Assembly: GCA_028768525.1 (NCBI GenBank)
Contig: CP054837.1
Span: forward strand, 3,592,001 to 3,656,000
Origin: Desulfobacter sp.
Lineage (GTDB): Bacteria > Desulfobacterota > Desulfobacteria > Desulfobacterales > Desulfobacteraceae
DNA length: 64,000 bases
Direction: 5' to 3'
Shown: positions 33,240 to 42,369 of the stretch, piece after piece
How the letters are laid out: each line of letters begins with the position of its first letter
Position numbering within the stretch: the first letter of the stretch is position 1
The notes under the pieces: generated by a model
Told to the model about the DNA's origin: nothing
Seen by the model: the letters and a program-made list of their open reading frames with translations, nothing else
Database searches by the model: none
Position numbers and translations under genes: made by a program

Positions 33240-34916
33240 TTAGGCTAGTTTCTTCTGAGTGTAAAACTGCTGGCCCATTGAGATGATGTTGTTGACAAAC
33301 ATGTACAGAACAAGTCCTGCCGGGAAGTTAATGAACAGAACGGTCATGAAGATGGGCATGAGCATCATCATTTTTGCCTGCATGGGATCGCCGGCAGTGG
33401 GTGTCATTTTCTGCTGGAGCAGGAAGGAGGCACCCATGAGCAGGGTCAGTACCGGGATGCCGGAGGGGGCATCCATAAAGGGGATGGCAAAATCAAAGTT
33501 GAAAAGCCGGTCCGGGCCGGAGAGGTCGGTGATCCACCCCACAAAGGGGGCATGGCGCAACTCAATGGCCATGTAAAGCATGCGGTACAGGGCAAAGAAA
33601 ATGGGCATCTGCACCACCAGGGGCAGGCAGCCCGAAGCCGGGTTGACCTTGTAAGTCTTGTACAGGCCCATGATTTCCTGGTTCATCCGCTGCTTGTCGT
33701 CCTTATATTTTTCCCGGATTTCCATCATCAGGGGCTGGACCTTTTTCATCTCGTTCATGGACTTGTAACTCTTGGTGCCCAGGGGCCAGAAGATCAGCTT
33801 GATGAGGATGGTGAGCAGGATAATGGCCACACCATAGTTGGGAATCACATCGTGGATGTAGTTCATGGTGATGAGCAGGGGTTTGGCAATGATGTCAAAG
33901 AACCCGAAGTTGATGGACTTGCTCAGCAGGGTGTCGTACTGGGAGAGCACCTTATGGCTCTTGGGACCCATGTACAGGGCATAGGCATACTTCCCCTGTT
34001 TGCCGGAATCCAGCCGCTCGATTTTCTGGACGAATTTGTTGGTCACAATATCGTCGGCAAAGGAAAGCCGCAGGGAGGCCTTTACAGGCTCTTTGGGCAT
34101 GACGGCCGTCAGGAAGTACCGGTCGGTATATCCGGCCCAGCCCACATTGCCCAGAAAGGTATCTTTTTCCTCGATATCATCGGGGTCGATGGAGACAAAC
34201 TCATTGTCGATGTATCCCACCGGGCCTTCAAAGGCAAATCTGGAGCGCTTTTTGACGCCTTCGTGATACAGACCGGGAACGGAGACGGCCAAAGAATCGT
34301 TGATGGGCATATCCGATCCGTTCTGGATAACGATGTCACAGTCAATGAGGTAGGAGTCGGCCCTGAAGGTAAGTATTTTCTGGACTGTGATGTTCTGGGG
34401 AGAGGTCCAGGAAAAGGTCAGGGTCTTTTCACCCTGGTTGAGGCTGAGGGCCTCAGCGTCTGAATCCGCTGTATAAACGGCATTGTCCAGGCCCTGGATG
34501 CTGCCCCGGTCCAGGTTGAAGGAGAGGGTGCCGCCCACCCGGTCCGCCAGCTCTTTCAGCACCAATTGTTTCTGGGGGGAATCGGCTGCGTTGGTTTCTT
34601 TGTATTCCTTGAGGGTCAGGCTGGTGACCGCCGCCATGTGTTCTGACAGGGAGATTTCATACAGGGGGGTAGACAGGGTAATGGTGCGGAAGTCCTCGGA
34701 CGGCTGCTGCACCAATACCTTTGGGGCTGCCTTGTAATCCGTAACATTGGAAGGGGCTTCCTCAACGGCCTGATTGGTGGTTTCAGCCGGGGTCTGGGTT
34801 TCCTGGGTCTGGGAGGGATTATCGAGCTGGGGAGCCGGTGCAAAATAAAACTGATAGCCCACAAGGACTACAATAGAAAGCACCACAGCTAGCAATAATC
34901 GTTTTTGCTCATCCAT
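33240..34916 (-). CDS. yidC: Membrane protein insertase YidC
   Basis: 558 residues of Gram-negative type: an N-terminal membrane anchor (LLLAVVLSIVVLVGYQFYF), a large periplasmic domain, then the conserved insertase core (PNYGVAIILLTILIKLIFWPLG, MNEMKKVQPLM, GCLPLVVQMPIFFALYRMLY, FPAGLVLYMFVNNI). Upstream is a 91-bp gap from yidD that may hold its own promoter; downstream is jag. Confidence 0.97.
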   Translation of the reverse strand: MDEQKRLLLAVVLSIVVLVGYQFYFAPAPQLDNPSQTQETQTPAETTNQAVEEAPSNVTDYKAAPKVLVQQPSEDFRTITLSTPLYEISLSEHMAAVTSLTLKEYKETNAADSPQKQLVLKELADRVGGTLSFNLDRGSIQGLDNAVYTADSDAEALSLNQGEKTLTFSWTSPQNITVQKILTFRADSYLIDCDIVIQNGSDMPINDSLAVSVPGLYHEGVKKRSRFAFEGPVGYIDNEFVSIDPDDIEEKDTFLGNVGWAGYTDRYFLTAVMPKEPVKASLRLSFADDIVTNKFVQKIERLDSGKQGKYAYALYMGPKSHKVLSQYDTLLSKSINFGFFDIIAKPLLITMNYIHDVIPNYGVAIILLTILIKLIFWPLGTKSYKSMNEMKKVQPLMMEIREKYKDDKQRMNQEIMGLYKTYKVNPASGCLPLVVQMPIFFALYRMLYMAIELRHAPFVGWITDLSGPDRLFNFDFAIPFMDAPSGIPVLTLLMGASFLLQQKMTPTAGDPMQAKMMMLMPIFMTVLFINFPAGLVLYMFVNNIISMGQQFYTQKKLA

Positions 34917-35007
34917 CTTCTCTCCTAAAGTAAATAAAATTTAACAAAAGAAGAGGAAAGCAGTTACTGCACAACAGTTATGGTCTGCGGATTATTTCAT
35001 CACCTGG

Positions 35008-35220
35008 TTAAGGAACCGGATCATAACCACCTGCCCGGAAGGGGTGGCAGCGCAGTATGCGTTTGACCGCAAGCGCGCCGCCCTTAAGACTGCCATATTT
35101 TTCAACCGCTTCCAGGGCATAGGCCGAACAGGTGGGGTAATACCTGCAGTTTTGCCCCAAAAACGGTGATATAAAAATTTGATAAAATTTAATCAATATG
35201 GATAATAGCTTTTTGCTCAT
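35008..35220 (-). CDS. yidD: Membrane protein insertion efficiency factor YidD
   Basis: 70 residues with the family core FYQIFISPFLGQNCRYYPTC then SAYALEAVEKYG, and RILRCHPFRAGGYDPVP at the end. An amphipathic inner-membrane protein that assists YidC. Its ATG directly follows the rnpA stop codon. Confidence 0.95.
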   Translation of the reverse strand: MSKKLLSILIKFYQIFISPFLGQNCRYYPTCSAYALEAVEKYGSLKGGALAVKRILRCHPFRAGGYDPVP

Positions 35221-35580
35221 TTATACCATCGCTATCTCGATAGCTGCTATTTTTTTAAAAAGCTTATCAATGCTCTCAGTAATTTCTCTGTTGGATAGCG
35301 TAGTCAGACCTTTCCGTGCAATGATATTTATGTCCTTGATTCCGGGTACGGAATCTTTCCTGTGTCTGAAATATTCTCTTATAAGCCGTTTTATCCTGTT
35401 ACGTGCGACTGCATTCCCCACTTTTTTGGATACGGTAATTCCAATTCGATTGTGTTCACCTGCCCCGTCAAGGACAGCGGCTATAAAAAACCTAGTCCGT
35501 ATCGTCTTTCCATGTTTTGAAAGCTTAACAAATTCGGCCCGTTTCCGGAGCCTTACATCTTTGGGAAACTTATTGCTCAA
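35221..35580 (-). CDS. rnpA: Ribonuclease P protein component
   Basis: 119 residues. Basic protein cofactor of RNase P, maturing tRNA 5' ends. RNA-contact signature ARNRIKRLIREYFR is present, as is RIGITVSKKVGNAVA. It lies between rpmH (15 bp upstream) and yidD (adjacent), the standard order. Confidence 0.95.
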   Translation of the reverse strand: MSNKFPKDVRLRKRAEFVKLSKHGKTIRTRFFIAAVLDGAGEHNRIGITVSKKVGNAVARNRIKRLIREYFRHRKDSVPGIKDINIIARKGLTTLSNREITESIDKLFKKIAAIEIAMV

Positions 35581-35595
35581 TAAATCCCTGTCAGA

Positions 35596-35733
35596 TTAAA
35601 CAGTAGTCAGTCTTTTTCTGCCTTTGGCCCGTCTGGCATTGATCACCCGTTTGCCGCCGGGGGTAGACATTCTTTTGAGGAATCCGTGTTTTCTGGTTCT
35701 TTTCCGGTTGCTGGGCTGGTAAGTCCGTTTCAT
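35596..35733 (-). CDS. rpmH: 50S ribosomal protein L34
   Basis: 45 residues, clearly L34: MKRTYQPSNRKRTRKHGF, then MSTPGGKRVINARRAKGRKRL. It is first of the rpmH-rnpA-yidD-yidC-jag-mnmE series. dnaA, frequently upstream of rpmH, is absent: the next gene is the autotransporter. Confidence 0.96.
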   Translation of the reverse strand: MKRTYQPSNRKRTRKHGFLKRMSTPGGKRVINARRAKGRKRLTTV

Positions 35734-35879
35734 TGGTTTAAAATCCTTGTTGCTGGTTAAAAATAATAAAGGTTGATCCTTTGCAAACTACAATAAACGC
35801 AAGACCTTAACCTTTTTGCTGGAAAAAGTCAAATAAAATTCATGGTATGCATTTGGAATATGGCGATGCCGGGCCATCT

Positions 35880-38800
35880 CTAAAACAAAATTTTCAGGCC
35901 GGCCCCGGCCTGATGGGAGGTGTACCCCCCGCTGTCCTGTGCGAGGCGGGCGTACTGCAGCTGCCCGCGGATCCGGGGGGAGAACACGGCGGTGAGGGCC
36001 ATGCTCAGTTTAAATGTCTCCCTTTCCCTCTCCCCGGGGTCGCCCGAAAATTTTTCTCCGGATGACAAAAAAGCCGCATCCAAAGTATTTGCATCGGCTG
36101 CAAATTCATGGCACCACTCGGCCCGGGCTTCGGTCACCATGAGGAGTCCGCTGCCCAAAACAAAGGGTTTGGCAATTCTGAATCCCAGGGTACCCAGCAG
36201 CGCCTTTGATGAATCCGCATCCACCCGAAGGGCGGCATCCCCTGCATTGGCTTCGGAAAATCCCTTTTCTCTGAGATGGGTATACTGGACGGCAGCCATG
36301 GGGCCCAGACGCCATCCGCCCGCGGTCCAGTCATAGCCTCCGCCGGCAAGTACGGTGTAATGCCTGCCTTGTTGCTCCGCCCTGGCCGACCGGGTCAGAA
36401 AAGAAATGGAACGGTCTGTTTCGTACTGATTCCGGCCCAGCCCGACGGCTGCCTGGGCATGGAACCCCGCCGGAGAATCGGCCCGGTCCCAGGCGGCGTA
36501 AAGATATCCGTTGAATGCATCAATGGTGGCCGTTGAGGCCGATGACCTGCCGTTGACCTTTGAATGGGTAAACGCGCCTGAAACCCCTACCCTCAGATCC
36601 GTTCCCACACGGCGGTCCAGTCCGGCAAAAATTCCGTTCAGCCGCGACCGGAATCCGGGACGGGAAAGGGTCTGGCCGTAGTCCTGGCCGGAGGCCATTC
36701 CCAAAGACCAGAACCGCCAGTTGCCCTTTCCTTCATCCCCGGGCGGGGAGGCGGCCAGGTGCTGCCACAGGTAAGCGTTCCGGATCTGGATATCGTCCAG
36801 TGCGGCCGTGCTGACCGCCGAATGGAATCCGGGGCCCAGATCGTCCATGGCAGACCGGAGGCCGGCCAGGTCCATTCCGTCCACCTGGTTCAAAATACCG
36901 GCCATGTCTCCGGCGGCGGAGGGCCGCATCCGGTCCAGGGCCGCGCCGAGGCTCTCCTGGCCTGAAGTGAGGCCGAGGCTGGCATAGCTGTTTCTGGAGA
37001 TGTCCAGAAAAAGAGTCGCGCCGGCAGGATTGGCCACGGCGGCTTCAAACACTGCCGGGGTATCCAGGCTGCCGAAACTGCCGGTCAGGTTTCCTGCAGA
37101 CAGAAATTCATAGCTGCCCGGGGTCAGGTATCCCGAGGGGGCAAGGGTCAGGCCGCCCCCCTGGATGTCGGCCGTCCCGGTGACCACCAGCCTGTCGGCC
37201 TGCCCGCCGCCGGCCTCCACGGCCAGTGTGCCTGTTGATGTCAGGGTGTAGTCCCCGTTAATGGTCAGGGTGCCGATGGAATTGCCCGGGCTTGTCTGCC
37301 CAGAATTGGTGACGCTGCCGTTAAGGGTGCCATTGCCGCTGAGCACACCTGCCTCCGGAATGGATACCGGTTCGGTCATGGTCAGAATCCCCTGGGACAG
37401 GTTGATGTTCCGGAATTCAGATGATGCCGAAAGGGTCCAGTCCGTTCCGGACATTACAAGGGATTCCACATTGAAAAAGGTATCATCCTCTGTCCCCGTG
37501 CCCTGGAGTTCAAGGACGTCGTCCCTGCCGTAAAGGCGGGCCGGACCTGTCAGCTGGGAGCCGGTGCCCAGGACCAGCCGGGTGGTGTCTGTGGCATACA
37601 CCGAAGCGCTGAAGGCGCCGGTGCCGGCTTCAATTGTTCCGGTGTTGACAATTTCGGCCCTGCCGAAGCTGGCAAGGCCCACGGATTTTTCCACGGATGA
37701 ATCGGCCCGGATGACGCCTGTATTGGTTACCCGGTTAAGCCCGTTTCCGGACAGGAGCAGGCCCACGCTGACCGTGTCCCCATCGGAAAGAATGCTGCCC
37801 TGGTTGACCAGGTCCGTGCCGGAACGGCTGTCGGCCCAGACGCCGTATGCCCAGGCGTTGCCTCCCTGGGAAGCGGCGGTGATGGTGCCTGTGTTGCCAA
37901 GGGTCACAGGGGCGCCGCCGTTGAAGGCCTGAATGCCGTAGGCCAGGGCCTGGCCGGATACTGAGTCGGCCCGGGCGGTTATGTCACCCGAATTGGTTGC
38001 CCGGCCGCCCTGCATGGAGATGCCGTAGGCAATGGCATGGCTGGACTGGCTTTCGGCTTCGGCTTCAATGGTCCCCGAGTTTGTGGCAGTGACATTGTGG
38101 CCCCCCCAGAGGTAAACCCCCCGGGCCGTGGCCAGTGAGGTGGTTGCCACGGCACTGGCTGACAGGGTGCCTGAATTGTCGACACTGCTGTTGGTGCCGG
38201 TCCAGATGTCCACTGCATGGGCATTTAGGATACCCCCGGATGACCAGGCCCCGGCCGCCACCGTTCCGGTGTTTGTATAGGTGACATCGGGGCCCGGCCA
38301 GTATCCGTAGGTCAGGTAGGTGGCTTCAAGGGCCACATGTGCGGAGGTGTATTCGATATTCATATACCCCTCTTGGGCCCATCCTTGTCCCCATGAGTTC
38401 CTCAGGTACCAATAGCCTGTATCCCCGCCCGGGTTATCGTTCCAGCCCACCAGGGCAATGGCGTGGTTGGTCGGGGTGTAGTAGGGCAGCAGGGCGGTGG
38501 CCGCTGTGGCGGAATTTTTGAAAACCCCGCTTTCGTAGTCAATGAAGGCCTTATCCGCATACACTGCTGCGTCCAGGGCACCGAATGTGTAGATCACCCG
38601 TTTCATGGTTTCGATATCGTTGGGAGCAATCCTGTACCATTCTGAGAACTTTATTCTGGCATCCCCGGAATAGTAGTTCTCCTTCCCTGGGTCGGGATAG
38701 GTATATGGGAAATCCGACTCAAGAACGGCGCCGTGGGTCACAATCCCGGTCAGCTCTTCATAGTCATAGCTGGCACCGTCGCATCCGCCGAATCCTGTGT

Positions 38801-39068
38801 AGTATTGGCCCAGGTTCCAGATAATAAAGGATTCGGACAGATCAACTGCTGCCTGGTCATAGCGGCCGACCGCCCGGTTATAGATGCTTTCTGCGGCTGC
38901 CAGGGCGCCGAAGGAATAGCAGCTGCCGCATTTTTTCTGGTTTCTGACCGGGCCGATATAGGAATGCCCGTTGATATTTCTGATGTCGAATGTGCCGGGC
39001 AGGGTCTCCGCCTGGAGACCGCCCGCCGCAGCCAGCATACAGCAGCATAGGAAAATGAACCGTTTCAA
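35880..39068 (-). CDS. Autotransporter with papain-family cysteine protease passenger
   Basis: 1062 residues. A signal peptide (cleavage near 20) leads into a C1A peptidase domain (about 25-250): oxyanion Q44 and nucleophile C50 in RNQKKCGSCYSFG, H202 in TNHAIALVGW, N224 in YLRNSWGQGW. No pro-domain is apparent, as mature papain-like sequence starts right after the signal. Residues ~255-700 are beta-helix-like repeats (NSGTI, NTGTI units), and the last ~270 form a type V beta-barrel ending in an aromatic residue (AGLKILF). Likely surface-displayed protease. It stands as a single gene. Confidence 0.93.
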   Translation of the reverse strand: MKRFIFLCCCMLAAAGGLQAETLPGTFDIRNINGHSYIGPVRNQKKCGSCYSFGALAAAESIYNRAVGRYDQAAVDLSESFIIWNLGQYYTGFGGCDGASYDYEELTGIVTHGAVLESDFPYTYPDPGKENYYSGDARIKFSEWYRIAPNDIETMKRVIYTFGALDAAVYADKAFIDYESGVFKNSATAATALLPYYTPTNHAIALVGWNDNPGGDTGYWYLRNSWGQGWAQEGYMNIEYTSAHVALEATYLTYGYWPGPDVTYTNTGTVAAGAWSSGGILNAHAVDIWTGTNSSVDNSGTLSASAVATTSLATARGVYLWGGHNVTATNSGTIEAEAESQSSHAIAYGISMQGGRATNSGDITARADSVSGQALAYGIQAFNGGAPVTLGNTGTITAASQGGNAWAYGVWADSRSGTDLVNQGSILSDGDTVSVGLLLSGNGLNRVTNTGVIRADSSVEKSVGLASFGRAEIVNTGTIEAGTGAFSASVYATDTTRLVLGTGSQLTGPARLYGRDDVLELQGTGTEDDTFFNVESLVMSGTDWTLSASSEFRNINLSQGILTMTEPVSIPEAGVLSGNGTLNGSVTNSGQTSPGNSIGTLTINGDYTLTSTGTLAVEAGGGQADRLVVTGTADIQGGGLTLAPSGYLTPGSYEFLSAGNLTGSFGSLDTPAVFEAAVANPAGATLFLDISRNSYASLGLTSGQESLGAALDRMRPSAAGDMAGILNQVDGMDLAGLRSAMDDLGPGFHSAVSTAALDDIQIRNAYLWQHLAASPPGDEGKGNWRFWSLGMASGQDYGQTLSRPGFRSRLNGIFAGLDRRVGTDLRVGVSGAFTHSKVNGRSSASTATIDAFNGYLYAAWDRADSPAGFHAQAAVGLGRNQYETDRSISFLTRSARAEQQGRHYTVLAGGGYDWTAGGWRLGPMAAVQYTHLREKGFSEANAGDAALRVDADSSKALLGTLGFRIAKPFVLGSGLLMVTEARAEWCHEFAADANTLDAAFLSSGEKFSGDPGERERETFKLSMALTAVFSPRIRGQLQYARLAQDSGGYTSHQAGAGLKILF

Positions 39069-39304
39069 TAGTGCTCCTTTAAAAACGGTCCATACCTTCT
39101 GTCAGTATACATGGCTGTCCGAAGCAAACCGTCGATGGGTAAAAACAAGCTGCCCTTATAGCGTTATTGGGGCCTTTTTTCAACGTGTACTGTTAACCTT
39201 GCCCCAACTTTTAAGATGAGCAAGATTATACAATTTTTTACCGGGCCCATTGGATATGCTTTGCATCCGAAAGCCTAAAATGATGTAAACAGGAGGAATT
39301 TAAA

Positions 39305-39697
39305 ATGTATCCCCAAACCCTAGCGTTAAAGATGGCCAATGGAACGGTCCACTATGTTGCCGGGCAGGTTAATATCGCCGATGTGCCCTGGTTAAAACAC
39401 CCTCAATTCGATGGGGTTTATCTAAAACACCTTATCAAAGGAGATGAAACCTGTGGGATTTTCAGTTCGCATATCGTTAAAATCGATCCGAACCAGTGCC
39501 TGAAGACCCATTGCCACAAAGACCAGGTGGAACTGCATGAAGTCCTTGACGGAAGCGGTATCTACGGTATAGCCGGTCAGGAACATGATTACCATCCGGG
39601 CAAAATTGCCTTGATTCCGAAGGGGGAAGATCATATGGTGCTGGCGGGGGAAAACGGGCTGATCCTGCTGGCTAAATTCTTTCCCGCCTTGATTTAG
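39305..39697 (+). CDS. Cupin-domain protein
   Basis: 130 residues with a double-strand beta helix: metal-site segment THCHKDQVELHEVLDGSG and later PGKIALIPKGEDHMVL, giving the His/Glu/His ligands of a cupin. An AGGAGG-like site precedes the ATG. It is 30 bp upstream of the AraC-type gene on the same strand. The ligand or reaction is unknown. The 236 bp between it and the divergent autotransporter show no clear motif. Confidence 0.85.
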   Translation: MYPQTLALKMANGTVHYVAGQVNIADVPWLKHPQFDGVYLKHLIKGDETCGIFSSHIVKIDPNQCLKTHCHKDQVELHEVLDGSGIYGIAGQEHDYHPGKIALIPKGEDHMVLAGENGLILLAKFFPALI

Positions 39698-39727
39698 CAG
39701 GGCCGGGCCGGACAAAAGGAAGGTGAA

Positions 39728-40558
39728 ATGAAAAATCAAAACCCGCGCATCAAACAATTTCATCTTCCTTTTATCCACGGCGTTACCGTATTATACGGCA
39801 GGCAGATTGACAATGTCTTCCGTCGCCATGTCCACCAGTCATATATCTTCGGCATCGTTGATGAGGGCAAACGGATCATCTCCCATGCCGGGGGAATAGC
39901 CCGGGTGTCAGAACGCGACGTGTTTATCCTGAATCCGAACCAGATGCATGCCTGCCGGTCCGGAGAAGAGGGCAGTCACTCATACAGGATTCTGAGCGTC
40001 TCCGAAGACGCCATGGGGGCCATTGCCTCCCAGATTTCTGAAAGAGGGGAGCCGGCGCCCTTTTTTAAGCCAATTTGCTGTGATGATGAAAAATTATCTG
40101 CCCGAATGCGGCGCATGTTTGAAATGCTGGAGATGCCCGGTTGGGATATCCGGATCGAAACCCAGGTGTATTCCTGCCTTTACTATCTGGTATTGAATTT
40201 TTCCCAGCAACCGCCCCGGGTGCATGCCCCGGGGGAACAGAAGGAATCGATAAAACGGGCCTGTGATTATATCCATCAGCATTATGATGGGAACCCGTCC
40301 CTAAAAGAGATGGCCGGGATCGCCTGTTTAAGCCCGTTTCATTTTCAAAGGGAATTCAAAAAGACCGTGGGCATCACCCCGCAGGAATATTTAACCGGTT
40401 TAAAGATTCGCGAATCCAGAAAGCTGCTGGAGAGGCAGCGCATTGTGGATGTGGCCTGCCGATTGGGATTTTTCGATCAAAGCCATTTCTCAAGAATATT
40501 CAAAAAAACGGTCGGGGTTTCGCCCGGAAAATATCAGAAAACCAATGCCCTGAAATAA
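39728..40558 (+). CDS. AraC-family transcriptional regulator
   Basis: 276 residues: an N-terminal cupin-like sensing domain (HQSYIFGIVDEGKRI, ERDVFILNPNQMHACR) and two C-terminal HTH motifs (NPSLKEMAGIACLSPFHFQR; LLERQRIVDVACRLGFFDQSHFS). AAGGTGAA precedes the ATG. It probably regulates with or through the adjacent cupin gene. Confidence 0.92.
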   Translation: MKNQNPRIKQFHLPFIHGVTVLYGRQIDNVFRRHVHQSYIFGIVDEGKRIISHAGGIARVSERDVFILNPNQMHACRSGEEGSHSYRILSVSEDAMGAIASQISERGEPAPFFKPICCDDEKLSARMRRMFEMLEMPGWDIRIETQVYSCLYYLVLNFSQQPPRVHAPGEQKESIKRACDYIHQHYDGNPSLKEMAGIACLSPFHFQREFKKTVGITPQEYLTGLKIRESRKLLERQRIVDVACRLGFFDQSHFSRIFKKTVGVSPGKYQKTNALK

Positions 40559-40633
40559 GGGATCCGAATAATGCCCCGGCGTTGCAGGTGGTGAAAGATC
40601 CACTGTTTTGCGCCGCCGTTGCATCTGTTGGCA

Positions 40634-41095
40634 TCAGTCCAGCTTGAAAAATTTGGTGTCTGACTGGAGCATGATGTGGGTTTCGGTGACTTCGATCTCT
40701 TCGATGTGGTTGAAGCCCCGGTCAAAGAGAAAGTCATTGAGGTCGTTGATGGAGTCTGCCATGACTTCCACAAAAATATCGTATTTCCCGGTGGTGACCC
40801 AGACGGCGTTCACGTTGGGCAGTTCCTTGATTTTTTTGATGGCTTTGGCGTGGGTCCGGTGTTTGAGGTTGATGCCCAGCAGGGCCGCCACCTTGTTGGA
40901 CATGGCAAAGGGATTGACCCGGGCCTCCAGCTTTAAAACCCCTTGTTTGGTCATCCGGTTCACCCGGTTGCTGATGGTGCCTTCGGATACCCCCAGTTCT
41001 TTTGCGATGGATTTATAAGGGGTGCGGGCGTCCTTTTGCAGGGCCAGGATGATCTGGGTATCAAGTTCATCAATGGTGCCGTTGGGTGAGGCCAT
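40634..41095 (-). CDS. Lrp/AsnC-family transcriptional regulator
   Basis: 153 residues: N-terminal HTH (IDELDTQIILALQKDAR, KSIAKELGVSEGTISNRVN) and a RAM/AsnC ligand domain (VNAVWVTTGKYDIFVEVMAD). It is divergent from tdh-kbl across a 213-bp AT-rich region with short palindromes, so it likely controls threonine catabolism and itself in response to an amino acid. Confidence 0.92.
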   Translation of the reverse strand: MASPNGTIDELDTQIILALQKDARTPYKSIAKELGVSEGTISNRVNRMTKQGVLKLEARVNPFAMSNKVAALLGINLKHRTHAKAIKKIKELPNVNAVWVTTGKYDIFVEVMADSINDLNDFLFDRGFNHIEEIEVTETHIMLQSDTKFFKLD

Positions 41096-41175
41096 GGTTC
41101 TTCTCCAAATTTGATCATTAATTTTTAGAAATCAGTATAGGGCGAGTCTGGGTAAAAATCAATAATATGGAATTA

Positions 41176-41233
41176 AATTTTTAAAAATTATGTTTTATGG
41201 AAAATAATGCATCAATTTTATGGAATTTAAATT
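41176..41233. promoter_or_regulatory. AT-rich palindromes in the lrp/tdh intergenic region
   Basis: AATTTTTAAAAATT (41176-41189) and AATTTAAATT (41224-41233) are perfect palindromes in the divergent promoter region; candidate binding sites of the Lrp-type regulator. A TTGACA at about 41240 may be the tdh -35 box. Confidence 0.45.
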
Positions 41234-41308
41234 AAAATGATTGACATTTATTTATCTCCGGTGCAGGATGGAATCATGCAAATATAAAACCTGTTTACGG
41301 AGGTTGAT

Positions 41309-42352
41309 ATGAAAACCATGAAAGCCCTTGTAAAAGCGGCGCCGGAGCCCGGTTTGGTCCTTCAGGACGTACCGGTTCCGGAGATTTCACATAACGAAGT
41401 CCTCATAAAAATTTTGAAAACCGCCATCTGCGGCACCGATGTCCACATCTATAATTGGGATGCCTGGTCCCAGCAGACCATCCCCGTGCCCATGCATGTG
41501 GGCCACGAATTTGTGGGTACTGTGGCCGCCGTGGGCTCCCATGTCACGGATTTCAAGCCCGGCGACCTGGTCTCCGGCGAAGGCCACCTGGTCTGCGGCC
41601 ACTGCCGCAACTGCCTGGCCGGCCGGCGCCATCTGTGCAAGAACACCAAGGGGGTGGGGGTGAACCGCCCCGGGGCCTATGCCGAATACCTGGCCATCCC
41701 CGTCACCAATGTCTGGTATTGCGACCCGTCCATCCCCCTGGATGTCCTGGCCTGTTTTGATCCATTAGGGAACGCCACCCATACGGCCCTTTCATTTGAC
41801 GTGCTGGGGGAGGACGTGCTTATCACCGGCGCCGGCCCCATCGGCTGCATGGCCGCCGGCATTGCCCGCCATGCCGGCGCCCGCCACGTGGTGGTCACCG
41901 ACATCAACCCCTACCGGCTGGACCTGGCCAAAAAGGCCGGCGCCACCCTTGCCGTGGATGTGTCAAAGGAAAAACTCAAGGATGTTCAGGCCAAGCTGGG
42001 CATGAAAGAAGGCTTTGACGTGGCCATGGAAATGTCCGGCAATCCTTCCGCCCTCAATGATATCCTGGACAATATGTGCCACGGCGGCAAGATCGCCATG
42101 CTGGGCATCATGCCCGAATCCACCCCCATCGACTGGAACAAGGTGGTGTTCAATATGCTCACCATCAAGGGGATCTACGGCAGGGAAATGTATGAAACCT
42201 GGTACAAGATGACCACCATGATCCAGACCGGCCTGGACATCAGTCCCCTGATCACCCACAGATTCCATTACACCGAGTTTGAAAAGGGGTTTGAGGCCAT
42301 GCGGTCCGGAAATTCCGGCAAGGTGGTGCTTGATTGGGCTGAAATGGAATAA
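41309..42352 (+). CDS. tdh: L-threonine 3-dehydrogenase
   Basis: 347-residue zinc alcohol-dehydrogenase-family enzyme oxidising threonine to 2-amino-3-ketobutyrate. Catalytic zinc ligands in CGTDVHIYNWD and VGHEFVG; structural zinc cysteines in VCGHCRNCLAGRRHLCKNT; NAD site in VLITGAGPIGCMAAGIA. GGAGG precedes the ATG. kbl follows after 17 bp. Confidence 0.96.
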   Translation: MKTMKALVKAAPEPGLVLQDVPVPEISHNEVLIKILKTAICGTDVHIYNWDAWSQQTIPVPMHVGHEFVGTVAAVGSHVTDFKPGDLVSGEGHLVCGHCRNCLAGRRHLCKNTKGVGVNRPGAYAEYLAIPVTNVWYCDPSIPLDVLACFDPLGNATHTALSFDVLGEDVLITGAGPIGCMAAGIARHAGARHVVVTDINPYRLDLAKKAGATLAVDVSKEKLKDVQAKLGMKEGFDVAMEMSGNPSALNDILDNMCHGGKIAMLGIMPESTPIDWNKVVFNMLTIKGIYGREMYETWYKMTTMIQTGLDISPLITHRFHYTEFEKGFEAMRSGNSGKVVLDWAEME

Positions 42353-42369
42353 ATATAAGGAAAAATATC

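Noticed and set aside
35734..35879. Possible replication origin beside rpmH
   Set aside because: No cluster of TTATCCACA-type DnaA boxes, no AT-rich 13-mers in order, and no dnaA or dnaN in the window.
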